This document shows positions 52,812 through 59,904 of a stretch of DNA of 64,000 nt, one piece after another (within the stretch, counting starts at the first letter, position 1; each line of letters starts with the position of its first letter). Both the position numbers and the translations under genes were made by a program. Below the pieces are notes generated by a model. The model saw only the letters and a program-made list of their open reading frames with translations, was not told the DNA's origin and searched no databases. This stretch comes from Alphaproteobacteria bacterium (GTDB lineage Bacteria; Planctomycetota; Phycisphaerae; UBA1845): assembly GCA_028285105.1 (NCBI GenBank), contig JANQQE010000011.1, positions 447,856 to 511,855 of the forward strand. The letters are read 5' to 3'.

Positions 52812-54475
52812 TGCGCCAACTCCTGCGCAAGTCCATGTCGGAACCAACTGAGATTGGTAAGTGCTGCATTCAATACATCCTCGGGCGAATCGCCGCATTC
52901 AACAAAATCAAGCGATTCGTGCGAAGCCTTCGCCATGATGCGAGCCTGAAGCCTGAACTGATAGTCCGTCGCTTTGGCGAACGCCGCGACCGTTAAGTTT
53001 TCGTCTTCCTCTACGGCGCGCTGCAGGTTCAATTCGAGATTGGTTTCGACGCGCGTCATCGAATCATCGAACCTGGAAACCAGTTCGATCATTCGTTGAT
53101 CGTCAGCCCGAACCTGAACCGCAAGTGCGGCTTGTCCAGCGGCTGGCAGAAATTGGTCGATCTCAAACACTTCGTCAACCGCATTCAGCAAGTCGAGCCG
53201 CTCCAAACCAACCCACGCTAGGATCGCCGCATCCATTTTGCCGTCGTACACCTGCTTCACGCGATCGTCGACCGGCCCACGCAATGGCACAATCCGCACG
53301 TCGGGCCGCAATCGCAAAACCTGAATAGCCCGCCGGGCGCAACTGGTTCCGACCGTTGCGCCGGGTTTCAATTTCGCAAGCGAAACCCGATCGCGCGTCA
53401 CGACACACTCGCGCGCATCACCGCGAGGCAGCAATGCTGGGATTGACGTGCCTGGTGTTTCTGCAAGCGGTAAGTCTTTGAGCGAATGAACGGCTAAGTC
53501 GATCCGACCGTCCAGCAATGCTTCTTCGATTTCGTCGGTGAATGGCCCTGCCGACGGAAGTGCGTCAATCGGTTGGCCGCGATCGCGGTCGCCCAAGGTC
53601 GAATGCTCGACGATCTCGACGTCGTAATCTGCCGACAACAACTGCGCGACATGATTCGCCTGCCAAACGGCCATCTTGCTTCCGCGTGTTCCCAGGCGGA
53701 TCGTTTTTTCCTTGGTCGGCACATGCAGATTCGATGTCGCCAGATCTATGACGATATCAACGATGCCATCGTTCAGACCAACTGGCAGGTCGAGAATGAC
53801 CTGCCTACTTTCGTCGCGACGATAGAGCGGTTTGTCGTTGAGTTTTTCTTCAAACTCCAGCGCGTGCGGCAAGTCATTTGATGTATGCGGGCCGGCACTC
53901 ATGAAGAATGGTAAGACGATGCAATCGAGGTTGCTCACTGATTCGAACACTGATTCGAGTGACGGCTCTTCGTCGATGAATGCGGCGATGGTTCTTGAAT
54001 TTGCGAATTCTGATTGAAGCTTGTCCGCAAGTTCGATGGTCGTGTTACGACTTGCCGCATGTCGCGAAGTGCCGTGACCGACGAGCAGAATCGCCATTTG
54101 CGATTGATTCAATTCGTACGATTGAATCAGTTCTCGTGCGCGTTTGATCATAAACGCGCACAACTTCGGATGAGCACCAACGGGCTTCGTAATCTGAACA
54201 GCCCCAGCATCAAATGCCCGATTCTTGCGAAGCTCGCGTGGCAGCACTTCGTCGCAGTAATACCCTGCGCTCGTCATGTACGGGATGACTATGGTCCGGC
54301 CTCTCGGTAATTGATCGAGTACGTCTGAGAATTGTGGTTCGCCCTGATGAAACGCTGCAACAACACAATCAAACGTACCGCCCGACTCCAACCGCTTTGC
54401 AATCTTGCAAACGCGCTCGTTGACCTGCGGTTGGACGATGGAACCATGGGCGGCAAGCACGATCGACGTGGACAT
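52808..54475 (-). CDS. CbiX-HemC fusion; HemC half lacks the cofactor cysteine
   Basis: 555 residues. The ATG lies inside the hemA stop (TGATG). Residues 1-245 are a double CbiX/SirB-type chelatase: LAAHGS (His10) and LLVGHGT (His134), with IPYMTSAGYYCDEVLP and LPFFMSAGPHTSNDLP as paired blocks; such proteins insert Co or Fe into sirohydrochlorin. Residues 257-555 are porphobilinogen deaminase: IRLGTRGSKMAVWQA, HSLKDLP with catalytic Asp334, GTSCARRAIQVLRLRPD. The usual ALEGGCQVPI motif holding the dipyrromethane cofactor reads AVEEDENLTVAAFA at 488-501, with no cysteine. The enzyme may be inactive, or may anchor the cofactor elsewhere. Confidence 0.88.
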   Translation of the reverse strand: MSTSIVLAAHGSIVQPQVNERVCKIAKRLESGGTFDCVVAAFHQGEPQFSDVLDQLPRGRTIVIPYMTSAGYYCDEVLPRELRKNRAFDAGAVQITKPVGAHPKLCAFMIKRARELIQSYELNQSQMAILLVGHGTSRHAASRNTTIELADKLQSEFANSRTIAAFIDEEPSLESVFESVSNLDCIVLPFFMSAGPHTSNDLPHALEFEEKLNDKPLYRRDESRQVILDLPVGLNDGIVDIVIDLATSNLHVPTKEKTIRLGTRGSKMAVWQANHVAQLLSADYDVEIVEHSTLGDRDRGQPIDALPSAGPFTDEIEEALLDGRIDLAVHSLKDLPLAETPGTSIPALLPRGDARECVVTRDRVSLAKLKPGATVGTSCARRAIQVLRLRPDVRIVPLRGPVDDRVKQVYDGKMDAAILAWVGLERLDLLNAVDEVFEIDQFLPAAGQAALAVQVRADDQRMIELVSRFDDSMTRVETNLELNLQRAVEEDENLTVAAFAKATDYQFRLQARIMAKASHESLDFVECGDSPEDVLNAALTNLSWFRHGLAQELAH

Positions 54476-55470
54476 CACGCAGCCACCTGCGCCTTGGCCT
54501 GCATGATCCGAGCGTGCAGCGCCGGCGTTGAGCGCTGCGGTGGCAGGTCTGCTTCACGGACCATGCGTTCGATCGAATCGGCGATCTGGCGATGACGCAG
54601 CCACTCATCGAGGCGTGCCAACTCTTCTGCAACAATGCGCTCGGCGGCTTGGACCTGTTCGTTCGGTGCGGTTCTTTTGAAATCTGCGAGCCGCGTCAAC
54701 GAAACGCGAGGGAGTTGAGCAACACCCTTGCAAACGTTGGGCGGTGCTCCGAGGTCGATGATCGATAAACCATCACGGCAAAGTTCGACGTGCGGCAATT
54801 GGATGATGGGTTGATAGACTTTGCTGCACGCGACAAAAGCATCGAGTAGCGGCATGATCGCTGGCAATTCTTCAATTCGATGCGCGATCGAACGGCTCCA
54901 ATCGATCTGTTTAACCCTTGCAACCGATCGACTGAACACATGAATTGAACCGACTTCGGATTCAACCAGTGCTTTTGCGACACCGCGTCCCACTTCACCC
55001 GTGCCGACGATGCCGACACTTCGACCTTGAAGCCGTTCCAGCGCATCTTCCAATCGCCTAACAGCCAGCGTCACAACCGACTCGTTGTTCGCGTTCAGCG
55101 ACGTTTCGCTTTGCACACGTTTGCCGTTTCGAAGGGCCGCTCGAAACAGTGCGGCTATCTTTGCTCCCGATGTACCGCGCGATTCTGCTTCTGCAAACGC
55201 ACGGCGCACCTGTCCCAGCACATGCGATTCACCGACGATTCGCGATTCCAAACCCGCGGCTACACGGAATAGATGACGGGCGGCGGTTTGGTCATTGAAT
55301 ATGCGAATGCTTCCAGCCGCGTCGAGCAACGACGGATTTATCGCGTCCGAGTCCATTAGTGCATACAACTCGCTGCGTTCACACGTTTGAACGTGTACAT
55401 ACTCAGATGCTTCCGGCGCGTGTTGCAGCGGTTCTGAATTTCGCGACGCGATGCAGATCAATCCGTCCAT
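54475..55470 (-). CDS. hemA: Glutamyl-tRNA reductase (short N-terminus)
   Basis: 331 residues; typical HemA has about 420. The ATG sits in the sulfite-reductase stop (TGATG) with GGAGGT 9 nt before it. The catalytic cysteine is in HVQTCERSELYA (usual STCNRTE). NADPH domain: RSVGIVGTGEVGRGVAKAL; also GESHVLGQVRRAFAEA and FVACSKVYQPII. It reduces Glu-tRNA to glutamate-1-semialdehyde, the first step of C5 tetrapyrrole synthesis. The region before the cysteine is short and the GLSHHTAPVE block is not recognisable; the C-terminal dimerisation helix is also compact. No hemL is in the window. Confidence 0.9.
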   Translation of the reverse strand: MDGLICIASRNSEPLQHAPEASEYVHVQTCERSELYALMDSDAINPSLLDAAGSIRIFNDQTAARHLFRVAAGLESRIVGESHVLGQVRRAFAEAESRGTSGAKIAALFRAALRNGKRVQSETSLNANNESVVTLAVRRLEDALERLQGRSVGIVGTGEVGRGVAKALVESEVGSIHVFSRSVARVKQIDWSRSIAHRIEELPAIMPLLDAFVACSKVYQPIIQLPHVELCRDGLSIIDLGAPPNVCKGVAQLPRVSLTRLADFKRTAPNEQVQAAERIVAEELARLDEWLRHRQIADSIERMVREADLPPQRSTPALHARIMQAKAQVAA

Positions 55471-57203
55471 CAGAGTTTCACCTCCAGTTGGACCATGTCG
55501 CACGTCGGTTCTTCGCCTCCGGTGACTGTTTGCCTCGCCGTTGTTCGACCGGCTTGCTGCTGATAGTAGTCGCCAAGGCCCTGCCCTGGTTTGCGGTTTT
55601 TGGACCAACTTGTCAGCAGCGGGCTAAGCACATCGATGACATCCTCCAATGCGACGTCAGCCGCGTAGAGATCGGCTAGCCTGGTTCCGGACCGATCACC
55701 GCCGACGAACACGTGATACTTGTCCGTCGCCCGCCCAACAAATGCAATGTCAGCCGTGTACGGTCGCGCACACCCATTCGGGCAGCCGGTCATGCGAATG
55801 GTGATCGGTTCATCCTGTAATTCCAATCGGGCGAGTTCCGTTTCAATCCGATCGATAAAACCGGGCATGACCCGTTCGGCTTCGGTGATTGCCAAACCGC
55901 ACGTCGGAAGCGCCGGGCAAGCCATCGACAGTCGCCGCGCGTTGGACAATCGATCTGTAAATGGAACGTTGCATTCGCGAAGTGTTTGCTCGATGGCGGC
56001 AATCGCCGATTCATCGAGATCGGTCAGCAATACGTTCTGATTCGGCGTCAGTACGACGCCAGCTTTGTGATCGCCAACGATCTTCTTCAGTGCGGTTTTG
56101 AGTTTCGCATCGCCGGTGTCTCTGATTCGACCGTTCTCGATGAATACGCCGTAAAAGAATTTACCGTCATCCTGCGCGTTCTTGCCGATGTAGTCGTGGT
56201 AGTCGGGTACGTTGGTCAGCTTCCAATCGGAAAGACCGAAACCGACCCGAGATTTGAATTCTTCTCGGAATCGATCCATACCCCATTCTTCGATCAGGTA
56301 TTTCAATCGGGCATGGCGTCGATCGGCGCGGTTGCCATGATCGCGGAAGATCGCAGCCACCGTTCGTACCGTTTCCAATACGTCTGCGGGCTCAATGAAA
56401 CCCAGGGGAGATGCAATGCGGGCGAAGGTGTCGGCTTTCTTGTGGGTCATCCCCATCCCGCCGCCAACCAGCACGTTGTAACCGACGATGTCGGCACCAT
56501 CCAAGATCGCGACTAGCCCGCAATCGTACGAATAGACATCGATGCTGTTGTCGCCCGCATGCGTGATACCGGTTTTGAACTTTCGCGGAAGATATCGATC
56601 GCCGTAAAACGGTTCTTCGTCCTGCGATGAAACGTGCTTCTCGCCGTCGAGCCAGATTTCATGGTACGCCTTGCTGGCTGGCTGCAATTCCTTGGCGATG
56701 TCTTTTGCCAGTCGCCGAATCGTCCGATGGGCAGGGTCTTTCAACGGTGCAGGGCAGGCCATCACGTTTCGCTGCACGTCGCCACATGCCGAAAGCGTCG
56801 TGACCAATCGCTCATTCATGCCTGCTATATGTCTCTTGAGATTGCCCTTGAGTATGCCATGAAACTGAATGCCCTGCCGCGTCGTAACCCTCAGCGCACT
56901 TCCCGCGAAGTCGTCGGCCAACGCATCCAATGCAAGATATTGCTCATCCGACAGAATCCCACCCGGAATCGCCGCCCGAATCATGAACGAATACGCCTTC
57001 TCCTTGCCTTCGGCTCTTAGGTCTTTCCTAAGGTCGCGGTCGTCCTGCTGATAAGAACCATGAAACTTGAGCAGTTGGACGTCGGCTTCGTCGAAATGGG
57101 TGGTATCCATGTCGAGCGATTCGGCGATGGTCCCGCGCAGATGCTTGCTGGCTTTCTTGAAGCCTTCGACTTTGGACTCTTTGGGCTTATCCGAACCAGG
57201 CAT
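55470..57203 (-). CDS. Assimilatory sulfite (or nitrite) reductase, siroheme/4Fe-4S
   Basis: 577 residues in the NirA/CysI family, two ferredoxin-like half repeats. The cluster/siroheme ligands are ACPALPTCGLA and RMTGCPNGCARPY (C-x5-C ... C-x3-C). Substrate-binding regions are LRVTTRQGIQFHGI, GDVQRNVMACPAP and GGGMGMTHKKADTFARI. The reaction is sulfite + 6 e- to sulfide (or nitrite to ammonia). Next to cysH and the siroheme genes, sulfite is the likely substrate. It begins 90 bp after cysH. Confidence 0.92.
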   Translation of the reverse strand: MPGSDKPKESKVEGFKKASKHLRGTIAESLDMDTTHFDEADVQLLKFHGSYQQDDRDLRKDLRAEGKEKAYSFMIRAAIPGGILSDEQYLALDALADDFAGSALRVTTRQGIQFHGILKGNLKRHIAGMNERLVTTLSACGDVQRNVMACPAPLKDPAHRTIRRLAKDIAKELQPASKAYHEIWLDGEKHVSSQDEEPFYGDRYLPRKFKTGITHAGDNSIDVYSYDCGLVAILDGADIVGYNVLVGGGMGMTHKKADTFARIASPLGFIEPADVLETVRTVAAIFRDHGNRADRRHARLKYLIEEWGMDRFREEFKSRVGFGLSDWKLTNVPDYHDYIGKNAQDDGKFFYGVFIENGRIRDTGDAKLKTALKKIVGDHKAGVVLTPNQNVLLTDLDESAIAAIEQTLRECNVPFTDRLSNARRLSMACPALPTCGLAITEAERVMPGFIDRIETELARLELQDEPITIRMTGCPNGCARPYTADIAFVGRATDKYHVFVGGDRSGTRLADLYAADVALEDVIDVLSPLLTSWSKNRKPGQGLGDYYQQQAGRTTARQTVTGGEEPTCDMVQLEVKL

Positions 57204-57293
57204 CGATCAGTACTTCCTGCTTGCTATGGAAACGTCGCTTCAAAGCGACCTTTTACCTTTTCATTGTGACGACTTCACCGCAATCCGCACGCA

Positions 57294-58007
57294 TCAAATT
57301 CCGTCGCCGTGCAGTCCGCACTCGGTCTTGTTGAACTCTTTCCAACGGCCCGAGCGAGAGTATTCGCCCGGTTTGGAGCCTTCAACCTTCGACGTGCAAT
57401 GCGTGCAGCCGACTGTCGGATAACCCTGCTCGTGCAACTTGTTGTAGGGTACGTTGTTTTCCTGGACGTATTTCCAGATGTCCTCACGCTCCCATGCCGC
57501 CAGCGGGCTGACCTTGAGCAGTTGATACTGCCAATCCCATTCGACGACTTGCAGGTGGGCCCGGCTGATCGACTGACTGCGACGCAGGGCGGTGATCCAG
57601 ACATCCACATCCACAAGCACACGGTGCATCGGTTCGACCTTGCGAATATTGCAGCACAGATCGGGATCGGATTTCCATAGTTCGGGACCGTGCTTTTCGG
57701 ATTGCTGTTCGGGCGTGAGGTCGGTACCGCGGTTGATGAATTCGACATGCGGATAGCGTTCGATCATCTCGTCGCGCAGGGCGTACGTCTCGGGGAAAAA
57801 GAACATCGTGTCGAGGTAGATCACGGTGAACGGTTTGCCGAGCGACGCATACATGTCGATCAAGGCGCACCCTTCCATCCCGAACGAAGTCGTCATTGCC
57901 ATCCGCTGATTCTGGAAGTGTTCCATCGTCCACGCAATCAGATCGGGCGTGGGGCTGTCGGGCCTGATCCGCTTGCCCGAGGCATTCGACATGACATTCA
58001 ATTCCAT
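57294..58007 (-). CDS. cysH: Adenylyl-/phosphoadenylyl-sulfate reductase
   Basis: 237 residues. Conserved: TTSFGMEGCALIDM (PP-loop-like), YLDTMFFFPETYALRDEM, DLCCNIRKVEPM, GCTHCTSKVEGSKPGEYSR and the redox-active ECGLH at the C-terminus. The CC...CxxC set marks the 4Fe-4S (APS reductase, plant/Pseudomonas) type. It reduces APS/PAPS to sulfite using thioredoxin. It is first in the sulfur/siroheme run, and a terminator hairpin lies on the same strand 60 nt upstream, suggesting attenuation or the end of an upstream small gene. Confidence 0.95.
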   Translation of the reverse strand: MELNVMSNASGKRIRPDSPTPDLIAWTMEHFQNQRMAMTTSFGMEGCALIDMYASLGKPFTVIYLDTMFFFPETYALRDEMIERYPHVEFINRGTDLTPEQQSEKHGPELWKSDPDLCCNIRKVEPMHRVLVDVDVWITALRRSQSISRAHLQVVEWDWQYQLLKVSPLAAWEREDIWKYVQENNVPYNKLHEQGYPTVGCTHCTSKVEGSKPGEYSRSGRWKEFNKTECGLHGDGI

Positions 58008-58066
58008 CGTTTCAAACTCCAGCCAACCCCACGAACGCTATGCAAACCAGATCAGCAAACCCCACG

Positions 58067-58098
58067 AAAAAAGCCCGCAGCTTTCAACCGCGGGCCTT
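58067..58098 (-). terminator. Rho-independent hairpin upstream of cysH
   Basis: On the minus strand a stem of GCCCGC/GCGGGC (extended by G-U and A-U pairs to 9 bp) with an 11-nt loop is followed by TTTTTT. It points toward cysH, 60 nt before its ATG, so it either ends a short upstream transcript or attenuates cysH. Confidence 0.7.
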
Positions 58099-58414
58099 GA
58101 ACACCAAACTTTTGTTATCCGTTGGCAATCAAAGCATCCCGCAGTCCTTCGAAATACAGGCGCAAATCATCATGCGGCCCCATACGAACTTGCAACAACA
58201 AAGACAGCGCGCAGGCACATGTGCTGTGGCCATCGGTGCTGCGATCAAATGACTCTCGTTTGCCATCATCGGAGGTGATTCTAGGTGGTGCCTTTCAGAC
58301 CGTCAATCCAGATACAATCACCGCATATCGCCAACAGTATGCAATAGACGAAAGCGTCCGACAATCTGACACTCATGCCAGCCAATGCCGATCGAATGCG
58401 GCTGCGACGCGAAT
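58099..58414. other. Non-annotated stretch upstream of cysH; possible leader, sRNA or small ORF
   Basis: A minus-strand frame ends at 58115 just before the terminator and gives a 22-codon peptide from an ATG at 58183 (MGPHDDLRLYFEGLRDALIANG without a ribosome site). The codon pattern looks protein-like, and the frame is open upstream for about 30 codons without a start. I do not recognise a riboswitch consensus (SAM, cobalamin), though one would be logical here. Not assigned. Confidence 0.25.
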
Positions 58415-58597
58415 TCAAACTTCGGCGAATGGGCGGGCGAAAATCAATCCGCGCGATGAAACCCAATTCTCGGAAGTGTCAGCCGGCACGAAGCGGACCC
58501 GTTTGGACGGACGCCATTCTCCGCGACCTGTGGAACCCTTGCGTTCGCGGCTGTCGCGATCGGTGTACTTGGATGTGTGTTTCGATTTTTGACGCAT
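58415..58597 (-). CDS. Possible small basic protein, 60 residues
   Basis: The ATG has AGGAG 9 nt upstream, and a 60-residue frame rich in K/R follows (MRQKSKHTSKYTDRDSRERK ... RPSKRVRFVPADTSENW). Nothing recognised. The ribosome site and basic composition favour a real small protein, perhaps nucleic-acid binding; the lack of any known relative argues caution. Confidence 0.35.
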   Translation of the reverse strand: MRQKSKHTSKYTDRDSRERKGSTGRGEWRPSKRVRFVPADTSENWVSSRGLIFARPFAEV

Positions 58598-58738
58598 GAC
58601 GGTGTAACTCCTGACCAATTTCTGCCAGACAGGTTTTTTGCTGAGATGACCCTCCAAGCGGTCTAATCCAGACCTGTCTTAACATTTCCCATCGACGGCC
58701 AGTCCCTTAGCCACCAGCGCTTCCTGCAAAAACGTACG

Positions 58739-58771
58739 AAAAAACCGTCATTCGCTGGGCGGATGACGGTT
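58739..58771 (-). terminator. Rho-independent terminator
   Basis: On the minus strand AACCGTCAT pairs perfectly with ATGACGGTT over an 11-nt loop and is followed by a T-run. It implies that something is transcribed on minus just upstream (58772 to about 59000), probably a small gene. Confidence 0.75.
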
Positions 58772-58799
58772 CTGAGCAAAATCAAATTGCACAAAAACC

Positions 58800-58898
58800 T
58801 CATCGCCGCCCAAGGGGGCGGCAAATAATGATGACGCCTAGAAGGTTGCAAGCCGGTCTGGCGACTGGCAAGTCTTGTTTTTTCATGGAATCCGACAT
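58800..58898 (-). CDS. Possible 32-residue small protein
   Basis: The ATG has AAGGTGA nearby upstream, and the frame MSDSMKKQDLPVARPACNLL ... RPLGRR ends about 30 bp before a strong terminator. The 3' part of the frame lies in a GC-rich hairpin (GCCGCCC/GGGCGGC). Not recognised; the small size limits confidence. Confidence 0.28.
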   Translation of the reverse strand: MSDSMKKQDLPVARPACNLLGVIIICRPLGRR

Positions 58899-59048
58899 GA
58901 TCTCACCTTTTGAAGCCCAACGTCGTTCCGATAAGGACAGACGCGACAGTTCTCGTTGTAGTCGATCGGGTCTGGCGATTGCAACATTCTTTCTGCGAAA
59001 GACTTGCAAAATTCACACCCCGAAGCGCATGAACCAGAACCCTGTGAT

Positions 59049-59147
59049 TCAGGCCTCGCGACTCAGTCGAATACCCGCAAAATCAAGCACGCAAATCATC
59101 GCAGAAACATACAGCAAGCCCATTCCAGTCCATTGAAACAGATTCAT
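59049..59147 (-). CDS. Possible 32-residue single-pass membrane peptide
   Basis: The ATG is preceded by TGGGGA 7 nt away. The frame begins MNLFQWTGMGLLYVSAMIC and ends in IRLSREA, giving one hydrophobic helix with a basic end. It lies 190 bp after purE on the same strand. Too short for homology judgement. Confidence 0.33.
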   Translation of the reverse strand: MNLFQWTGMGLLYVSAMICVLDFAGIRLSREA

Positions 59148-59338
59148 CGTCGGTCCCCATTTGCCTTGCCGCCATGTCGAGTATCTGGTGACTCTACAGG
59201 AATCATACAATTCGCAGGCGTAAAGGATTCACACCCAGCCAGCAGTCTGGCTGAACAGGCTTCTTGAGGTCGGTTTTGGTGGTTCCGTTTGATCTGACTG
59301 AACAGTCAAGGACCGAACCCGCCCGCGAATCAACTGGA

Positions 59339-59827
59339 CTACTCGCGTGGGTCGGGATTGGCCAGAATCGCTTCTCGTTTGGCGTCGCGGTGGCCCTGCA
59401 CTTTTTTGGCGTATTCGGGCCGGGTGACGCCAAGGATCGACGTCGCGAAAAGAGCGGCATTGGCCGCCCCCGCGCCTCCGATGGCGAAGGTAGCCACTGG
59501 AATGCCAGACGGCATCTGCACGGTGGACAACAGCGAATCCATCCCTTGAAGGGCGGGAGATTGCATCGGGACACCGAGAACGGGTTTGACGGTCCGGCTT
59601 GCGACCACACCAGCGAGATGCGCTGCCCCGCCGGCGGCTGCGATGAAAACCTCGACACCTTCTTTCTCAGCCGCCTCGACATAGGCAACGAGTTCGTCCG
59701 GAGTTCGGTGGGCAGACAGCACCCGCACGTCATGCGGGACATCGAGTTGAACAAGTGTGTTGGCGGCTTTCGCCATCGTTTCCCAGTCGGTCTTCGACCC
59801 CATGATGATGCTGACGAGTGCTTCCAT
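59339..59827 (-). CDS. purE: N5-carboxyaminoimidazole ribonucleotide mutase
   Basis: 162 residues, normal for PurE. MGSKTDWETMAKAA (substrate phosphate), VLSAHRTPDEL with the conserved His, AAAGGAAHLAGVVAS, VLGVPMQSPALQGMDSLLS and ATFAIGGAGAANAALFA are all present. It moves the carboxyl group in step 6 of purine synthesis and needs PurK, which is not in the window. GGGGGAA lies before the ATG. Confidence 0.97.
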   Translation of the reverse strand: MEALVSIIMGSKTDWETMAKAANTLVQLDVPHDVRVLSAHRTPDELVAYVEAAEKEGVEVFIAAAGGAAHLAGVVASRTVKPVLGVPMQSPALQGMDSLLSTVQMPSGIPVATFAIGGAGAANAALFATSILGVTRPEYAKKVQGHRDAKREAILANPDPRE

Positions 59828-59904
59828 GATTGGTGATTCCCCCTACGTTATTGAGTTTGCCAAGTGGAACAACGTTCGTCGATTTTGAAAGTACAAGTCA
59901 GGAA

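Noticed and set aside
58265..58285. Minus-strand AATCACCTCC resembling the 3' end of 16S rRNA
   Set aside because: Only a 10-base match; no surrounding rRNA sequence or helix 45. Coincidence.
58122..58592. Plus-strand 156-codon frame across the sparse region upstream of cysH
   Set aside because: Composition is biased and no ribosome site or motif is seen; it runs opposite a likely minus-strand small gene and leader.
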